Shown one piece after another: positions 1-9,519 of a stretch of 64,000 nucleotides of DNA. A program made the position numbers and the translations under genes. Origin of the DNA: Devosia sp. FKR38 (lineage in GTDB: Bacteria > Pseudomonadota > Alphaproteobacteria > Rhizobiales > Devosiaceae); the NCBI RefSeq assembly GCF_005222805.1, contig NZ_STGC01000002.1, positions 571,836-635,835 of the forward strand, in the 5' to 3' direction. Numbering within the stretch: position 1 is the first letter of the stretch; each line of letters starts with the position of its first letter. The notes below the pieces were generated by a model. The model had not been told where the DNA came from and made no database searches. It worked only from the letters and a program-made list of their open reading frames with translations.

Positions 1-2733
1 GTCCCCAAGCCCAATGCGCCCAGCCCGGCCCAGCGCCCCGCTGCCAGTGCATCGAGCCCCAATAGCCGGCCGCAGGGCGGACGCCCGGGCCAGCAGGCGC
101 CGCGCGCCCCGCTGGGCCTGTCGGCTGCCGAGGCCGAGGCCCGACGCCAGGCACTGGCGCTGGCCGGTGCCCGTCAGGCTGAAGACCGCGAGCGTTTCGC
201 GGCCGAAGAAGCCCGTCGCATGGAAGACGATGCCCGCCGCCGCCAGGTCCGCGAAGAGGCGGCCCGCGCCGAGGCAGAGCGTCAAGCTGCCGAGGCCGCT
301 GCCTCTGCTGCTCCGGTCGAAGCGCCCAAGCCCGTGGAAGCAGCGCCTGCGGCACCCGCCGCGCCGGTGGCCGCTGAATCCGCTGCTGCTCCCGTTTCGG
401 CCGCCGCTCCCGCTGCCGCCCCTGCTTCACCGTCTGCACCGGCGCCGGTTCCGGCATCGCAGCGCAATGCTGGCCCGTCCAGCGTGCGCGTCGTGGCCGG
501 CCGTCCTGGCCAGCCGCCACGCCCGACGCGTCCGGCCGGCGAACGCCCGAGCGGCAATACCCGCCCGGAAAATGAACGCGGCGCCAATGCGCTGATCCGT
601 CCCGGCACCGCCGGCGCCCGTCCCTCCGGCACGGCCACCCGGCCGCCCGGCGAGCGTCGTCCCGCGGGCGCCGGCATGGCGCCGATCGGCAATGTGCCGC
701 CGGCTCCGCCGAGCGAAGCCGATGGTCGCAAGACCCGGACCGGCGCACCCCAGGTGCGTCCGACCACCGAGGCGGAACTGGAAAATGCCCGCCGCGCCTC
801 GCGCGCAGCGCCGGAACGTCCGGCGCGCCGTGCAGGCCTTGATACCAATGCCCGCGGTCGCCTGACCGTGACCAATGCCGGCGCCGAGAGCGATCGCGAC
901 AAGGGTCCGTCCCTGGCCGCCATGCGCCGCCGCCGCGACAAGAAGATGGGCCGCAACCAGCAGGATGCGCCCAAGCTGAGCCGCGAAGTGGTGATTCCGG
1001 AAGCCATCACGGTTGCCGAACTGGCTAACCGCATGGCCGAGCGCTCCGTCACCGTCATCAAGATGCTGATGCAGCAGGGCACCATGGCCACGATCAACGA
1101 TGTGATCGATGCCGATACCGCCGAGCTGATCGCTGCCGAACTGGGTCATACCGTGCGTCGCGTCAGCGATGCGGACGTGGAAGAAGGTCTCTATGACATC
1201 CCCGCGGACGACAAGGCCGAGGATCTGACCGACCGCGCGCCGGTGGTGACCATCATGGGTCACGTCGACCACGGCAAGACCAGCCTGCTCGATGCGATCC
1301 GCGAAGCCAATGTGGTCTCGGGCGAAGCCGGTGGCATCACCCAGCATATCGGCGCCTATCAGGTGGAAAAGAACGGCAGCAAGATCACGTTCCTGGATAC
1401 ACCCGGCCACGAGGCGTTCACCGCCATGCGTGCCCGCGGCGCCCAGGCGACCGATATTGCCGTGCTGGTGGTGGCTGCCGATGACGGCGTGATGCCGCAG
1501 ACCATCGAGTCCATCAAGCATGCCAAGGCGGCCGGCGTTCCGATCATCGTGGCCATCAACAAGATGGACAAGCCCGATGCCGATCCGATGCGGGTCCGTA
1601 CCGAGCTGCTGCAGCATGAAGTGTTCGTGGAATCCATGGGCGGTGACGTGCTGGACGTCGAGGTCTCGGCCAAGACGCAGAAGGGTCTCGACAAGCTGCT
1701 CGAAACCATCCTGCTGCAGGCCGAAGTGCTTGAGCTGCGCGTGGCCCGCGACGGCCGTGCGGAGGGTCTGGTCATTGAAGCCAAGCTTGATCGCGGCCGC
1801 GGTGCGGTGGCGACGGTTCTGGTGCAGCGCGGTACGCTGGCGATCGGCGACATTCTGGTCGCCGGTACCGAATTTGCCCGCGTGCGTGCCCTGATCAACG
1901 ACAAGGGCGAGCAGGTCAAGGAAGCCGGTCCGTCGGTTCCCGTGGAAGTGCTCGGCTTTACCGGCGTGCCCAATGCTGGCGACCGCTTCTCGGTGGTCGA
2001 GACGGAAGCGCGTGCCCGCGAAGTCACCGAATATCGTCAGCGCGCCATCCGTGAAAAGACGGCCGGCGGCGGCGCCACCAGCCTCGAGCAGATGATGAAT
2101 CAGCTCAAGGTGGCCGGCATTGCCAAGTTCCCGCTGATCATCAAGGGCGACGTGCAGGGTTCGGTGGAAGCCATCGTGGCCTCGCTCAACAAGCTCTCGA
2201 CCGACGAAGTGTCGGCGCAGATCCTGATGAGCGCGGTGGGCGGCATCACCGAATCCGACGTGACCCTGGCTTCGGCCTCGAACGCCATCGTCATCGGCTT
2301 TAACGTGCGTGCCAACAAGCAGGCGACCGATCTCGCCACCCGCGACGGCATCGAAATCCGCTACTACAACATCATCTACGATCTCGTTGATGACGTGAAG
2401 AACGCCATGAGCGGCCTGCTCAAGCCGGAACGTCGCGAGACCTTCATCGGCAATGCCGAGATCCTGGAAGTGTTCCAGATCACCAAGGTGGGCAAGGTTG
2501 CCGGCTGCCGGATTACCGAGGGCATGGTCGAGCGTGGCTCGGGCGTGCGCCTTATCCGCGAGAACGTGGTTATCCACGAAGGCAAGCTCAAGACGCTCAA
2601 GCGCTTCAAGGACGAAGTCAAGGAAGTCCAGATCGGCCAGGAATGCGGCATGGCCTTCGAAAACTACGAAGACATGCGCCCCGGCGACGTCATCGAATGC
2701 TTCCGCGTCGAGACCGTGCAGCGCACGCTGTAG
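1..2733 (+). CDS. infB: Translation initiation factor IF-2 (5' end outside window)
   Basis: IF-2 is the GTPase that brings initiator fMet-tRNA to the 30S subunit and promotes subunit joining. The reading frame is open from base 1, so the start lies upstream and about 910 C-terminal residues are visible. The first ~300 residues are the low-complexity Ala/Pro/Arg/Glu-rich N-terminal region typical of alphaproteobacterial IF-2. A short IF2_N segment follows (around 960-1130), then the G domain with G1 GHVDHGKTS (near 1258-1284), G3 DTPGHEAF, G4 NKMDK and G5 SAK, then domains II, III and the fMet-tRNA-binding C2 domain ending at the TAG at 2731. An internal ATG at 220 is not the true start, because the upstream residues match the family N-terminus. 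Two strong hairpin terminators follow directly, so rbfA and truB, which usually come next, are not co-transcribed here. Confidence 0.97.
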   Translation, partial: VPKPNAPSPAQRPAASASSPNSRPQGGRPGQQAPRAPLGLSAAEAEARRQALALAGARQAEDRERFAAEEARRMEDDARRRQVREEAARAEAERQAAEAAASAAPVEAPKPVEAAPAAPAAPVAAESAAAPVSAAAPAAAPASPSAPAPVPASQRNAGPSSVRVVAGRPGQPPRPTRPAGERPSGNTRPENERGANALIRPGTAGARPSGTATRPPGERRPAGAGMAPIGNVPPAPPSEADGRKTRTGAPQVRPTTEAELENARRASRAAPERPARRAGLDTNARGRLTVTNAGAESDRDKGPSLAAMRRRRDKKMGRNQQDAPKLSREVVIPEAITVAELANRMAERSVTVIKMLMQQGTMATINDVIDADTAELIAAELGHTVRRVSDADVEEGLYDIPADDKAEDLTDRAPVVTIMGHVDHGKTSLLDAIREANVVSGEAGGITQHIGAYQVEKNGSKITFLDTPGHEAFTAMRARGAQATDIAVLVVAADDGVMPQTIESIKHAKAAGVPIIVAINKMDKPDADPMRVRTELLQHEVFVESMGGDVLDVEVSAKTQKGLDKLLETILLQAEVLELRVARDGRAEGLVIEAKLDRGRGAVATVLVQRGTLAIGDILVAGTEFARVRALINDKGEQVKEAGPSVPVEVLGFTGVPNAGDRFSVVETEARAREVTEYRQRAIREKTAGGGATSLEQMMNQLKVAGIAKFPLIIKGDVQGSVEAIVASLNKLSTDEVSAQILMSAVGGITESDVTLASASNAIVIGFNVRANKQATDLATRDGIEIRYYNIIYDLVDDVKNAMSGLLKPERRETFIGNAEILEVFQITKVGKVAGCRITEGMVERGSGVRLIRENVVIHEGKLKTLKRFKDEVKEVQIGQECGMAFENYEDMRPGDVIECFRVETVQRTL

Positions 2734-2753
2734 TCTGATCGCTATCGATACTG

Positions 2754-2784
2754 AAAAGGGCGCGGTCCACACCGCGCCCTTTTT
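2754..2784 (+). terminator. Rho-independent terminator after infB
   Basis: A 13-bp perfect stem (AAAAGGGCGCGGT, loop CCAC, then the complement) ends in a T-rich tail and starts 21 bases after the infB stop. The A-run on the left arm makes it work in both directions. Confidence 0.9.
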
Positions 2785-2836
2785 GTTTGTCCGGCGGCCC
2801 GGGCGGCAACACTCGGCGAGTTCACACCCGGCCAGC

Positions 2837-2868
2837 AAAAAGGGCGCGGCTGGCGCCGCGCCCTTTTT
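2837..2868 (-). terminator. Second bidirectional terminator, between infB and the corC-like gene
   Basis: A 14-bp perfect stem (AAAAAGGGCGCGGC with a 4-base loop) is flanked by A5 and T5 runs. It lies 24 bases from the stop of the minus-strand CBS gene, so it probably ends that transcript. Its stem core AAAGGGCGCGG matches that of the infB terminator 80 bases away, so the two look like a duplicated hairpin. Confidence 0.85.
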
Positions 2869-2892
2869 GATTTGTCTTGGGTCTGAAGTGCC

Positions 2893-3921
2893 CTATTCCA
2901 CTGCGGCCTTGTCGGCGTCGCTGCGCTGGTCGGTGATGGCCAGCGGCTCGGCAGTTTCGGCGCCCAGGCGGCGGATGCGCAGCCGCTTGATGCGGCGGCT
3001 GTCGGCGGCGAGGATTTCGAACTGGAAGCCGGCCAGCTTGGTCACGTGTTCGCCGCGCTTGGGCACATGGCCGGCCAGGTCAAACACCAGGCCGCCGATG
3101 GTATCGACCTCTTCGGCATAGTCGCCGGGGTCGAAATCGGGGCCGAGCAGCTGGCGCACATCGCTCAGTTCAGCGCGGGCGTCGGCAATATAGGTGTCGG
3201 GGCCAACCTTGCGGATCAGCGCCGCGGCCAATTCGTCGTGCTCGTCCTCGATCTCGCCGACGACGGCCTCGAGCAGGTCCTCGATGGTGACGAGCCCGTC
3301 GGTGCCACCATATTCGTCGACCACGATGGCCATGTGCACGCGAGACGCGCGCATGGATTGCAGCAGATCGCCCACTGGCATGAAGGTGGGCACGAACATG
3401 GCGGTGCGCACCAGGTCGAACTTGCCGATCTTCTGCTTGAGCACGGTCGAAACCAGCTTGACCGGCACGTCCTTGGTCGGGTCGGTCACCGGCTCGGTGA
3501 TCTTGCCCAGCGCATCCTTGACATGGATGAAGCCGACAATGTTGTCGAGCCCGTCCTCATAGACGGGCAGGCGCGAATGGCCGACCTGGCGGAAGCGGGC
3601 CAGCAGCGTGCCCAGGTTGACGTCGGATTCGACGGCCTGGATGTCGCTGCGCTCGACCATGACGTCGCCGACCGACACATTGGAGAGTTTGAGCACGTTC
3701 TGCAGGATCGTGCGTTCGCTTTCGGAGAAGTCGGCGGCTTCGGCGCTCCCCTGTTCATCGAGCGCGACCTGCAAATCGTCGCGCAGGGACACCGTGCCCC
3801 GGGCCAGCATGGCGCGGACGCGGTTCCACAACGATGGCCTCCGTGCAGGCACGGAGGCGGGACTAGAAGGAGGCTCGGGATTGGTGGGCGCTGTGGGGCC
3901 CAGACTGTCGCTATCGTTCAT
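2893..3921 (-). CDS. CorC/TlyC-family CBS-domain protein (hemolysin-like family)
   Basis: The 342-aa protein has a Pro/Ser-rich N-terminus, a tandem CBS pair (about residues 80-200, with [11 protein letters not shown] and the HSRLPVYED motif typical of CorC) and a C-terminal CorC_HlyC domain (about 245-330). It lacks the DUF21 membrane domain, so it is the soluble CorC type. Family members are linked to Mg2+/Co2+ efflux or adenine-nucleotide sensing; hemolysin is a historical label and haemolytic activity is not implied. It is the last gene of the phoH-ybeY-corC run, and lnt, which often follows, is not present here. The TAG stop is close to a bidirectional terminator shared with infB. Confidence 0.9.
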   Translation of the reverse strand: MNDSDSLGPTAPTNPEPPSSPASVPARRPSLWNRVRAMLARGTVSLRDDLQVALDEQGSAEAADFSESERTILQNVLKLSNVSVGDVMVERSDIQAVESDVNLGTLLARFRQVGHSRLPVYEDGLDNIVGFIHVKDALGKITEPVTDPTKDVPVKLVSTVLKQKIGKFDLVRTAMFVPTFMPVGDLLQSMRASRVHMAIVVDEYGGTDGLVTIEDLLEAVVGEIEDEHDELAAALIRKVGPDTYIADARAELSDVRQLLGPDFDPGDYAEEVDTIGGLVFDLAGHVPKRGEHVTKLAGFQFEILAADSRRIKRLRIRRLGAETAEPLAITDQRSDADKAAVE

Positions 3922-3993
3922 GTTTTCTCGCTGCCATTACAGCAGCTCACTGTCCTAAAAAGGGGTCTGGGCCGGCAGGCGGATCGGTCCGCC

Positions 3994-4506
3994 TCAGTCT
4001 GCATAGGGATCGGCAATCCCCAGGCTGGCCAGAATCCGGGTTTCAAGGCCTTCCATGATCTGGGCCTCGTCGTCGGTGAGGTGATCATAGCCTAAAATGT
4101 GCAAAAATCCATGCACCACAAGGTGGGTGAAGTGATCCTCAAGGCTGGTGCCCTGCTCAGCCGCCTCGGCGATCAGGGTCTCGCGGGCCAGGGTGATGTC
4201 GCCCAGAATGCCGATCACCGGACCAAAAGGCTCGATCTGAGGGAAGCTCAGCACATTGGTGGAGCTGTCCTTGCCGCGCCATTGCTGGTTGAGCTCGCGC
4301 TGCTCGGCATCATTGGTGAGCACGATGGCCAGCTCGGCGGCGCCCTTGACCTTGGCCTTGCTCAGCTTGAGCGCCTCGAACACGGCGCGCTCGGCCAGCG
4401 GCTCCATGGTCTGGGGCCAGGCCTCGTCATTGATGATGACGGCGATATCGAGGGGCGGGGTCGGGGGCATGCAACTCAATCTGTTCAGCTCAGAGGGGCA
4501 TGGCAT
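3994..4506 (-). CDS. ybeY: Endoribonuclease YbeY (16S rRNA 3'-end maturation)
   Basis: YbeY is a zinc-dependent single-strand RNase needed for 16S rRNA 3'-end processing and late 70S ribosome quality control. The 170-aa frame has the diagnostic three-His zinc motif HGFLHILGYDH near residues 130-140, and the family's NVLSFPQ segment. A second ATG at 4470 (MPPTPPLD) fits the usual family N-terminus and could be the real start; neither site has a strong Shine-Dalgarno sequence. The gene lies 91 bases downstream of phoH and 72 bases upstream of the corC-like gene, the usual phoH-ybeY-corC order, so co-transcription is likely. Confidence 0.93.
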   Translation of the reverse strand: MPCPSELNRLSCMPPTPPLDIAVIINDEAWPQTMEPLAERAVFEALKLSKAKVKGAAELAIVLTNDAEQRELNQQWRGKDSSTNVLSFPQIEPFGPVIGILGDITLARETLIAEAAEQGTSLEDHFTHLVVHGFLHILGYDHLTDDEAQIMEGLETRILASLGIADPYAD

Positions 4507-4597
4507 ACGCCATGGCTGTCCCCGGTGTCACGCCGGATATGCGCCGGGGCCGGCCTGAAGTCTCAGGTCAGGTCCCGGTGCCAGTCCAGTCCGTCGC

Positions 4598-5641
4598 TCA
4601 GCGGCTGGCGCCGTCGATGGCCTTGTCGGCCAGGCGCTTGGCGGTATCGGCTTCATAGGCGCGCACGATGCGGCCCACCAGGGCGTGGCGCACCACGTCC
4701 TTGTCGCCAAAGCGCGAGATATGCACGCCCTCGACGCCATCGAGCAGGTTGACGGCTTCGACGAGGCCGGATTTCTCGCCGCGCGGCAGGTCGACCTGGG
4801 TGGGGTCGCCGGTGACGATCATCTTGGAGTTCTCGCCCAGGCGGGTCAAAAACATCTTCATCTGCATGGAGGTGGTGTTCTGGGCTTCGTCCAGGATCAC
4901 CACGGCATTGGCCAGGGTGCGGCCGCGCATGAAGGCCAGGGGCGCCACTTCGATGATGCCCGAGGTGATGCAGCGCTCGACCGTTTCGGGCTTCATCATG
5001 TCATAGAGCGCGTCATAGAGCGGACGCAGATAGGGATCGACCTTCTCCTTCATGTCGCCGGGCAGAAAGCCCAGGCGCTCGCCGGCTTCGACGGCGGGAC
5101 GGGAGAGGATGATGCGGTTGATGTCGCCGCGTTCGAGCAAGCTCGCCGCATGGGCCACCGCCAGATAGGTCTTGCCGGTACCGGCCGGGCCGACGCCGAA
5201 GATCAGCTCGCTGCGGTCCATGGCGCGCATATAGGCGTCCTGGGACGGGGTGCGGGCGACAACGGTGGATTTTCGCGTGGCGATCTGGGCCATGCGCACC
5301 TTGCCCTTGCGCTCCAGCGTGGGGAGCGTGAGCTGGCTGTCTTCGGTCTGGATCATGCGGATCACGCCATCGACATCGGAGATATCGATGCTGTGGCCTT
5401 CCTCGAGGCTGCCATAGAGCGATTCCAGCACGCGGCGGGCCTGGTCCACGGCGCTGGCAGCGCCCTTGAGCAGAACATGATTGCCGCGGGGGGTGGCCGT
5501 TACCTTGAGACGCTGTTCGATCAGCGCCAGGTTCTGGTCGAAGTCGCCATAGAGCTGGGCAGCCAGGCGATTGTCTTCAAAAGCGAGTTCGAGTTGGGAT
5601 GCGAGTGCGTTGTCTGCGGTCGGGGACAAGTGCCTGCTCAA
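4598..5641 (-). CDS. phoH: PhoH-like ATPase (YbeZ)
   Basis: This 347-aa P-loop ATPase belongs to the PhoH/YbeZ family, which partners YbeY in rRNA processing. The Walker A motif GPAGTGKT is at about residues 150-157 and the Walker B motif VVILDEAQN at about 247-255, with the family signatures SRPAVEAGE and GEKSGL. The N-terminal ~100 residues form a KH-like segment. It begins a minus-strand unit with ybeY and corC. The 180 bases upstream separate it from the divergent arsR gene and must hold its promoter, because the usual upstream partner miaB is about 1.9 kb away on the far side of an accessory block. Confidence 0.94.
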   Translation of the reverse strand: MSRHLSPTADNALASQLELAFEDNRLAAQLYGDFDQNLALIEQRLKVTATPRGNHVLLKGAASAVDQARRVLESLYGSLEEGHSIDISDVDGVIRMIQTEDSQLTLPTLERKGKVRMAQIATRKSTVVARTPSQDAYMRAMDRSELIFGVGPAGTGKTYLAVAHAASLLERGDINRIILSRPAVEAGERLGFLPGDMKEKVDPYLRPLYDALYDMMKPETVERCITSGIIEVAPLAFMRGRTLANAVVILDEAQNTTSMQMKMFLTRLGENSKMIVTGDPTQVDLPRGEKSGLVEAVNLLDGVEGVHISRFGDKDVVRHALVGRIVRAYEADTAKRLADKAIDGASR

Positions 5642-5814
5642 ACTGGTGTGGCTCCACGCTCAGCGCGGCTGCGGGCTTGCGCCGCGACTACATTGACGAG
5701 GCTAGGACGATTTGCCCCCCGTGTCTGTAGCAATATTGTGACAAGGCCGGCGATCGGCAAGGGCGCGGACCAATACCATTTCGCCCTTGCACAACGCGGC
5801 CATCGCGCTATAGT

Positions 5815-5828
5815 GAACCATATGGTTC
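5815..5828. promoter_or_regulatory. ArsR-type operator overlapping the arsR start codon
   Basis: GAACCATATGGTTC is a perfect 14-bp palindrome and its centre contains the ATG of arsR (5822). ArsR/SmtB dimers bind short palindromes, so binding here would repress the arsR-SRPBCC transcript. Autoregulation is inferred from position and symmetry. Confidence 0.6.
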
Positions 5829-6175
5829 AGTTTTCCCAAACCCGCTTTGACCGCTCCTTCGCCGCGCTGTCCGACGCCACCCGCCGGGGCGTGCTGGAAC
5901 AGCTGATGCGATCCGACGCCTCGATCACCCAGCTGGCCGAGAGCTTCGACATGACGCTGACGGGCATGAAAAAGCACATCGGCGTGCTTGAAGAGGCGGG
6001 GCTGGTCACCACGCAGAAGATCGGGCGGGTGCGCACCTGTCGGCTCGGCGTCAGCGGGCTCGCCGAGGAAGCGCAATGGATCGAGCGCTATCGCCGGCTC
6101 TGGGAAGCGCGCCTCGATGCCTTGGACAGTGTCGTTCAGGACCTCAAACACAGGGAGAGCAGCAATGGTCACTAG
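5822..6175 (+). CDS. ArsR-family winged-helix repressor (SRPBCC-partnered type)
   Basis: This 117-aa helix-turn-helix protein starts at the ATG inside a palindrome. The N-terminal FAALSDATRRGVLEQL and the recognition region SITQLAESFDMTLTGMKKH match the metal-independent ArsR subgroup that is co-encoded with SRPBCC/AHSA1 proteins. No Cys-rich arsenic-binding motif is visible, so metal sensing is unlikely. The stop overlaps the next start by 11 bases, which indicates translational coupling. The frame is open far upstream on the strand opposite phoH, but that extension is antisense to phoH and not coding. The ligand is unknown. Confidence 0.88.
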   Translation: MVQFSQTRFDRSFAALSDATRRGVLEQLMRSDASITQLAESFDMTLTGMKKHIGVLEEAGLVTTQKIGRVRTCRLGVSGLAEEAQWIERYRRLWEARLDALDSVVQDLKHRESSNGH

Positions 6176-6659
6176 GCAGGACGATAGCGCAGCCGATGGG
6201 CGCACGACGGTCAGACGGGTGTCGGACACCGAAATGGCGGTGACGCGCGTCTTTGACGCGCCGGCGCGGCTGGTGTTTGAGGCCTGGAGCGATCCGGCGC
6301 TGTTCCAGCGCTGGTGGGTGCCCAAATCGCTGGGCGCAATTCTGCGCGCCTGCACCATGGATGTGCGCAGCGGCGGCACCTATCGCCTCGAATTCGCCGA
6401 GGGGGGCGACACAAGCTTTGCCTTTTTCGGCCGCTATCTCGATGTCGTTCCGCCGCACCGCATCGTCTGGAGCAATGACGAAGGCCCGGACGGCGCCATT
6501 TCCACCGTCACCCTGGTCGAGGTGGACGGCAAGACGCATTTGACCTTCAGCGAAGTCTATCCCAGCAAAGCCGCCCTCGAAGCCTCCCTGGGCGGCCTCG
6601 ACGCCGCGCCCGAACAGTTCGACCAGCTCGACGCTATCCTTGTCGAGCTGGCAGGCTGA
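6165..6659 (+). CDS. SRPBCC (AHSA1/START-like) domain protein
   Basis: The 164-aa protein has the AHSA1 fold signature: an N-terminal VTRVFDAPARLVFEAWSDP segment, then FQRWWVP, a central GGTYRLEF strand and a C-terminal helix with FDQLDAILVEL. SRPBCC domains form a hydrophobic cavity; the natural ligand of this subgroup is not known. It overlaps arsR by 11 bases and the pair forms a two-gene unit. It converges on the GNAT gene, with only 9 bases between the two stops. Confidence 0.87.
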   Translation: MVTRQDDSAADGRTTVRRVSDTEMAVTRVFDAPARLVFEAWSDPALFQRWWVPKSLGAILRACTMDVRSGGTYRLEFAEGGDTSFAFFGRYLDVVPPHRIVWSNDEGPDGAISTVTLVEVDGKTHLTFSEVYPSKAALEASLGGLDAAPEQFDQLDAILVELAG

Positions 6660-6668
6660 GGCTGGGGC

Positions 6669-7160
6669 CTATGTCCGCAAGGACAGGTGGAATCGCGCAT
6701 AGTGCTCGAAGGTCTCGACCTTGCGAAAACCTGCGCGTTCCAGCGCAGCAGCACTCTTGTGGTTGCCATGGGTCACGCCGGCATAGATGTCGGACGCGCC
6801 CAGATCGTCGCGGGCATAGGCGCATGCCGCCAGAATGGCTGCGGTGGCGTAGCCCCTGCCGGTCGCATCTTCCGCCAGCCAATAGCCGATGCTGTAGCGC
6901 GGCGGGTCTACCGGGACGAGATCGAGGCGTCCCACCAACTGGTCATTGGCGATCAGGCCGAAGCACAACGGCTCGTTGGCCTGGCCAGCCAATGCATGGA
7001 CCATGTCATCCAGCGTAGCGGCGACCAGATCGCCATAGTCTCCGTGAGCCGTCAGGTGCGCGGCGCTGTCCTCGACAAGGCGGTGCAGTGCTGGCGCGTC
7101 GCTTGCGCACAGCGCGCGCAGGACCAGATTTGGGATGACGGTGTCTATCGCCTGCCCCAC
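6669..7160 (-). CDS. GNAT-family N-acetyltransferase (RimJ/RimL-like)
   Basis: The 163-aa protein has the acetyl-CoA-binding region around YWLAEDATGRGYATAAI, in which the Q/RxxGxG/A loop is represented by the ATGRGYA segment. The later ASDIYAGVTHGNHKSAAALERAGF corresponds to the conserved end of RimJ/RimL-type ribosomal-protein or small-molecule acetyltransferases. The substrate cannot be predicted. It lies 28 bases downstream of a small unknown gene that itself follows miaB, so all three may share one transcript. It is part of the block that separates miaB from phoH. Confidence 0.85.
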   Translation of the reverse strand: MGQAIDTVIPNLVLRALCASDAPALHRLVEDSAAHLTAHGDYGDLVAATLDDMVHALAGQANEPLCFGLIANDQLVGRLDLVPVDPPRYSIGYWLAEDATGRGYATAAILAACAYARDDLGASDIYAGVTHGNHKSAAALERAGFRKVETFEHYARFHLSLRT

Positions 7161-7188
7161 TGCTTATGCCCCCAATGGCTGAACCGAC

Positions 7189-7563
7189 TCACGCCGATCC
7201 GGCAAGAACTCGAGCGTCGTATTCGCCCAGGGATGCGATAATCTGGACACCCGTCTCGTTCCGTTCGGGGTCCAAATAGTGATGGGCGGGACTACCCGAA
7301 GCCGCCAGTGCGCTCAGCTGGCCGGCCACAAACAGCGCCTCGGTCGCAGAAATCTCCCACGTGAATTGAGCGCCGTCTTGGGCCAGGCTGCCGCTCGAAG
7401 CCGTCGGCACGACACTGAGCCTGGTGCCCCGATGGTCCAGCGTCACGTGGCGGCGGGACGAAATCTCCTGGGCGAACCAAAAGAAGGACTCCGCGTCGCC
7501 GAGGATCAGCAGGGTCGGCTCAGGGAAATCCACGAGCCCGATCTGCAAGGCAATCGAGCTCAT
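7189..7563 (-). CDS. Conserved small protein of unknown function
   Basis: I do not recognise this 124-aa protein. It has no signal peptide or membrane helix, an alternating beta-rich N-terminal half, and a C-terminal HHYLDPERNETGVQIIASLG stretch followed by EYD. Small two-layer proteins ending in a similar YLD...EY pattern occur beside toxins as immunity-like proteins, but no toxin is visible here, so that comparison is weak. The start codon is 6 bases after the miaB stop, which points to translational coupling with miaB. Confidence 0.7.
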   Translation of the reverse strand: MSSIALQIGLVDFPEPTLLILGDAESFFWFAQEISSRRHVTLDHRGTRLSVVPTASSGSLAQDGAQFTWEISATEALFVAGQLSALAASGSPAHHYLDPERNETGVQIIASLGEYDARVLAGSA

Positions 7564-7569
7564 GGCGCC

Positions 7570-8973
7570 TTACGCCGCCACCGCCTGCTTCAGTCGGCCA
7601 ACCAGCGAGTTTGTGCTGGTGCCGATGATCTCCACCGGATGGATCGCGCCGATCAGATCGGTTGAGCCCTCGAGATGCACCGCCTGCAGATAGGGCGAGC
7701 GGCCGCCGACCTGGCCGGGCATGCGGCCGGGGCGTTCGATCAGCACGGGCAGGGTCTTGCCGACGCAGCTGAGATGGAAGGCCGTGGTCTGGGCATTGAC
7801 CAGTTCCTGCAGCCGGTAGAGCCGCTCGGTCTTGACCTCTTCGGCGATCTGATCGCCCAGGCCTGCGCCCGGCGTGCCGGGGCGGGTGGAATATTTGAAG
7901 GAATAGGCCGAGGCATAGCCGACCGCGCGGATGATGCTCAGCGTGTCCTCGAAATCCTGGTCGGTCTCGCCGGGGAAGCCGACGATGAAATCGCCCGAGA
8001 GCGCCATGTCGGGCCGCGCGGTCTTGATGCGCTCGATCACGGCCAGATATTCGGCCGCCGTGTGACGCCGGTTCATGGCCTTGAGGATGCTGTCGGACCC
8101 CGACTGCACCGGCAGGTGCAGATAGGGCATCAGGATATCGAGGTCGCGATGGGCTGCGATCAGGGCATCGTCCATGTCGCGGGGATGGCTGGTGGTGTAG
8201 CGCAGGCGCTCCAGCCCGGGAATTTCGGCCAGGAGATACGCCAGCTCGCCCAGGCCCACCACGCGGCCCTTGTCGTCGCCGTGATAGGCGTTGACGTTTT
8301 GACCAAGCAGGGTGATTTCGCGCACCCCGGCGTCGACGAGGCCACGCGCCTCGGCCAGCACCTGGCTCACCGGGCGGCTCACTTCAGCGCCGCGGGTATA
8401 GGGCACCACGCAGAAGCTACAGAATTTGTCGCAGCCTTCCTGCACGGTCAGAAAGGCGGTCAGGCCCCGCTTGATGGTCACTTCCTTGCGGGCGGCCGGC
8501 AGGTGCTCGAACTTGTCTTCCTCGGGGAAGTCGGTGTCGATGATCGCCTTCTTGAGCGCGGGATGGAGGTGCCGCTGGCCTTCGGCGCGGGCCAGCATGT
8601 CGGGCAGCTTGTGATAGGCCTGCGGTCCGAACACCATGTCGACCACCGGGGCGCGGCGGGCGATTTCCTCGCCCTCGGCCTGGGCCACGCAGCCAGCCAC
8701 GCCGATCAGCATGTCGCCGCCCAGCGCGCGACGCTCGGTCTGCAGCTCCTTGAGGCGCCCCAGCTCGGAAAACACCTTCTCGGATGCCTTTTCGCGGATA
8801 TGGCAGGTGTTGAGCAGCACCAGATCGGCTTGCGCCATGTCGAGCGTGGTCACATAGCCGTGCGGCGCCAGCGCATCGGTCATGCGGTCGCTGTCATAGA
8901 CGTTCATCTGGCACCCATAGGTCTTGATGAACAGCTTCTTGGTGTTGGGGCGGGGCGGGGTCATCTCGGTCAT
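7570..8973 (-). CDS. miaB: tRNA-2-methylthio-N6-dimethylallyladenosine synthase MiaB
   Basis: MiaB is a radical-SAM methylthiotransferase that converts i6A37 to ms2i6A37 in tRNAs reading UNN codons. The 467-aa protein has an N-terminal UPF0004 domain beginning [19 protein letters not shown], with cluster-binding cysteines also in NTCHIREKA and GCVAQAEG. The radical-SAM CxxxCxxC motif is CDKFCSFC, near residues 172-179, and a C-terminal TRAM domain covers about residues 395-460. The ATG at 8973 is followed in frame by another at residue 4. The gene normally heads a miaB-phoH-ybeY-corC unit; here it is followed instead by two accessory genes. Confidence 0.96.
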   Translation of the reverse strand: MTEMTPPRPNTKKLFIKTYGCQMNVYDSDRMTDALAPHGYVTTLDMAQADLVLLNTCHIREKASEKVFSELGRLKELQTERRALGGDMLIGVAGCVAQAEGEEIARRAPVVDMVFGPQAYHKLPDMLARAEGQRHLHPALKKAIIDTDFPEEDKFEHLPAARKEVTIKRGLTAFLTVQEGCDKFCSFCVVPYTRGAEVSRPVSQVLAEARGLVDAGVREITLLGQNVNAYHGDDKGRVVGLGELAYLLAEIPGLERLRYTTSHPRDMDDALIAAHRDLDILMPYLHLPVQSGSDSILKAMNRRHTAAEYLAVIERIKTARPDMALSGDFIVGFPGETDQDFEDTLSIIRAVGYASAYSFKYSTRPGTPGAGLGDQIAEEVKTERLYRLQELVNAQTTAFHLSCVGKTLPVLIERPGRMPGQVGGRSPYLQAVHLEGSTDLIGAIHPVEIIGTSTNSLVGRLKQAVAA

Positions 8974-9249
8974 GCCGGCTCTTTACCAGACTTTGCGGTG
9001 AGCGTCATAGCCAGTGAAAGGCGTCGGCTGCGCCTTTCAAGCCGGGACGGCCATATGGCCTGCCGCAGAATCGGCCCGCCGGCCGGGCCTCTGGGCAGCC
9101 GAGGGCGCAATATGGTCTGGCGTTGGGGCGGCATTTGCACTATAGGGACGCCTGTCGCGGGCCCATTGGACCGGCGACATCTCATGGCCCCTCCTGGACG
9201 ACATCCCGGCCGGGGCGACCGCAATCCTCATTTTGAAGGGATCTAACCG

Positions 9250-9519
9250 ATGTCGATCACTGCCGAGCGCAAGACCGCTCTGATCAAGGAATATGCCAAC
9301 TCTGCCAACGACACCGGCTCGCCGGAAGTTCAGGTGGCGATCCTGTCGGAACGCATTGCCAATCTGACCGAGCATTTCAAGGGCCACGCCAAGGACAACC
9401 ATTCCCGCCGCGGCCTGCTCAAGCTGGTTTCGACCCGCCGCAGCCTTCTCGACTACGTCAAGAAGGTCGACGAGGCTCGCTACAAGACCTTGATCGAAAA
9501 GCTCGGCCTGCGCCGCTAG
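9250..9519 (+). CDS. rpsO: 30S ribosomal protein S15
   Basis: The 89-aa length is standard for S15, which binds the central domain of 16S rRNA and contacts 23S rRNA in bridge B4. Conserved features include the [15 protein letters not shown] and [11 protein letters not shown] segments and the terminal LGLRR. A GAAGGGA ribosome-binding site precedes the ATG. The 276-base gap to the divergent miaB must contain the rpsO promoter. pnp follows after 366 bases, the usual rpsO-pnp order. Confidence 0.98.
   Translation: MSITAERKTALIKEYANSANDTGSPEVQVAILSERIANLTEHFKGHAKDNHSRRGLLKLVSTRRSLLDYVKKVDEARYKTLIEKLGLRR

Noticed and set aside
427..2838. 803-codon open frame antisense to infB
   Set aside because: It is a GC-rich shadow of infB: the infB frame has clear GTPase motifs and this frame has no recognisable domain.
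2893..3921. Hemolysin
   Set aside because: The CorC/TlyC family carries this historic name, but the CBS-CorC_HlyC layout suggests an ion- or nucleotide-sensing role.
4685..6175. 496-codon plus-strand frame reaching through phoH into arsR
   Set aside because: The part before 5822 is antisense to phoH; only the C-terminal ArsR portion is a gene.
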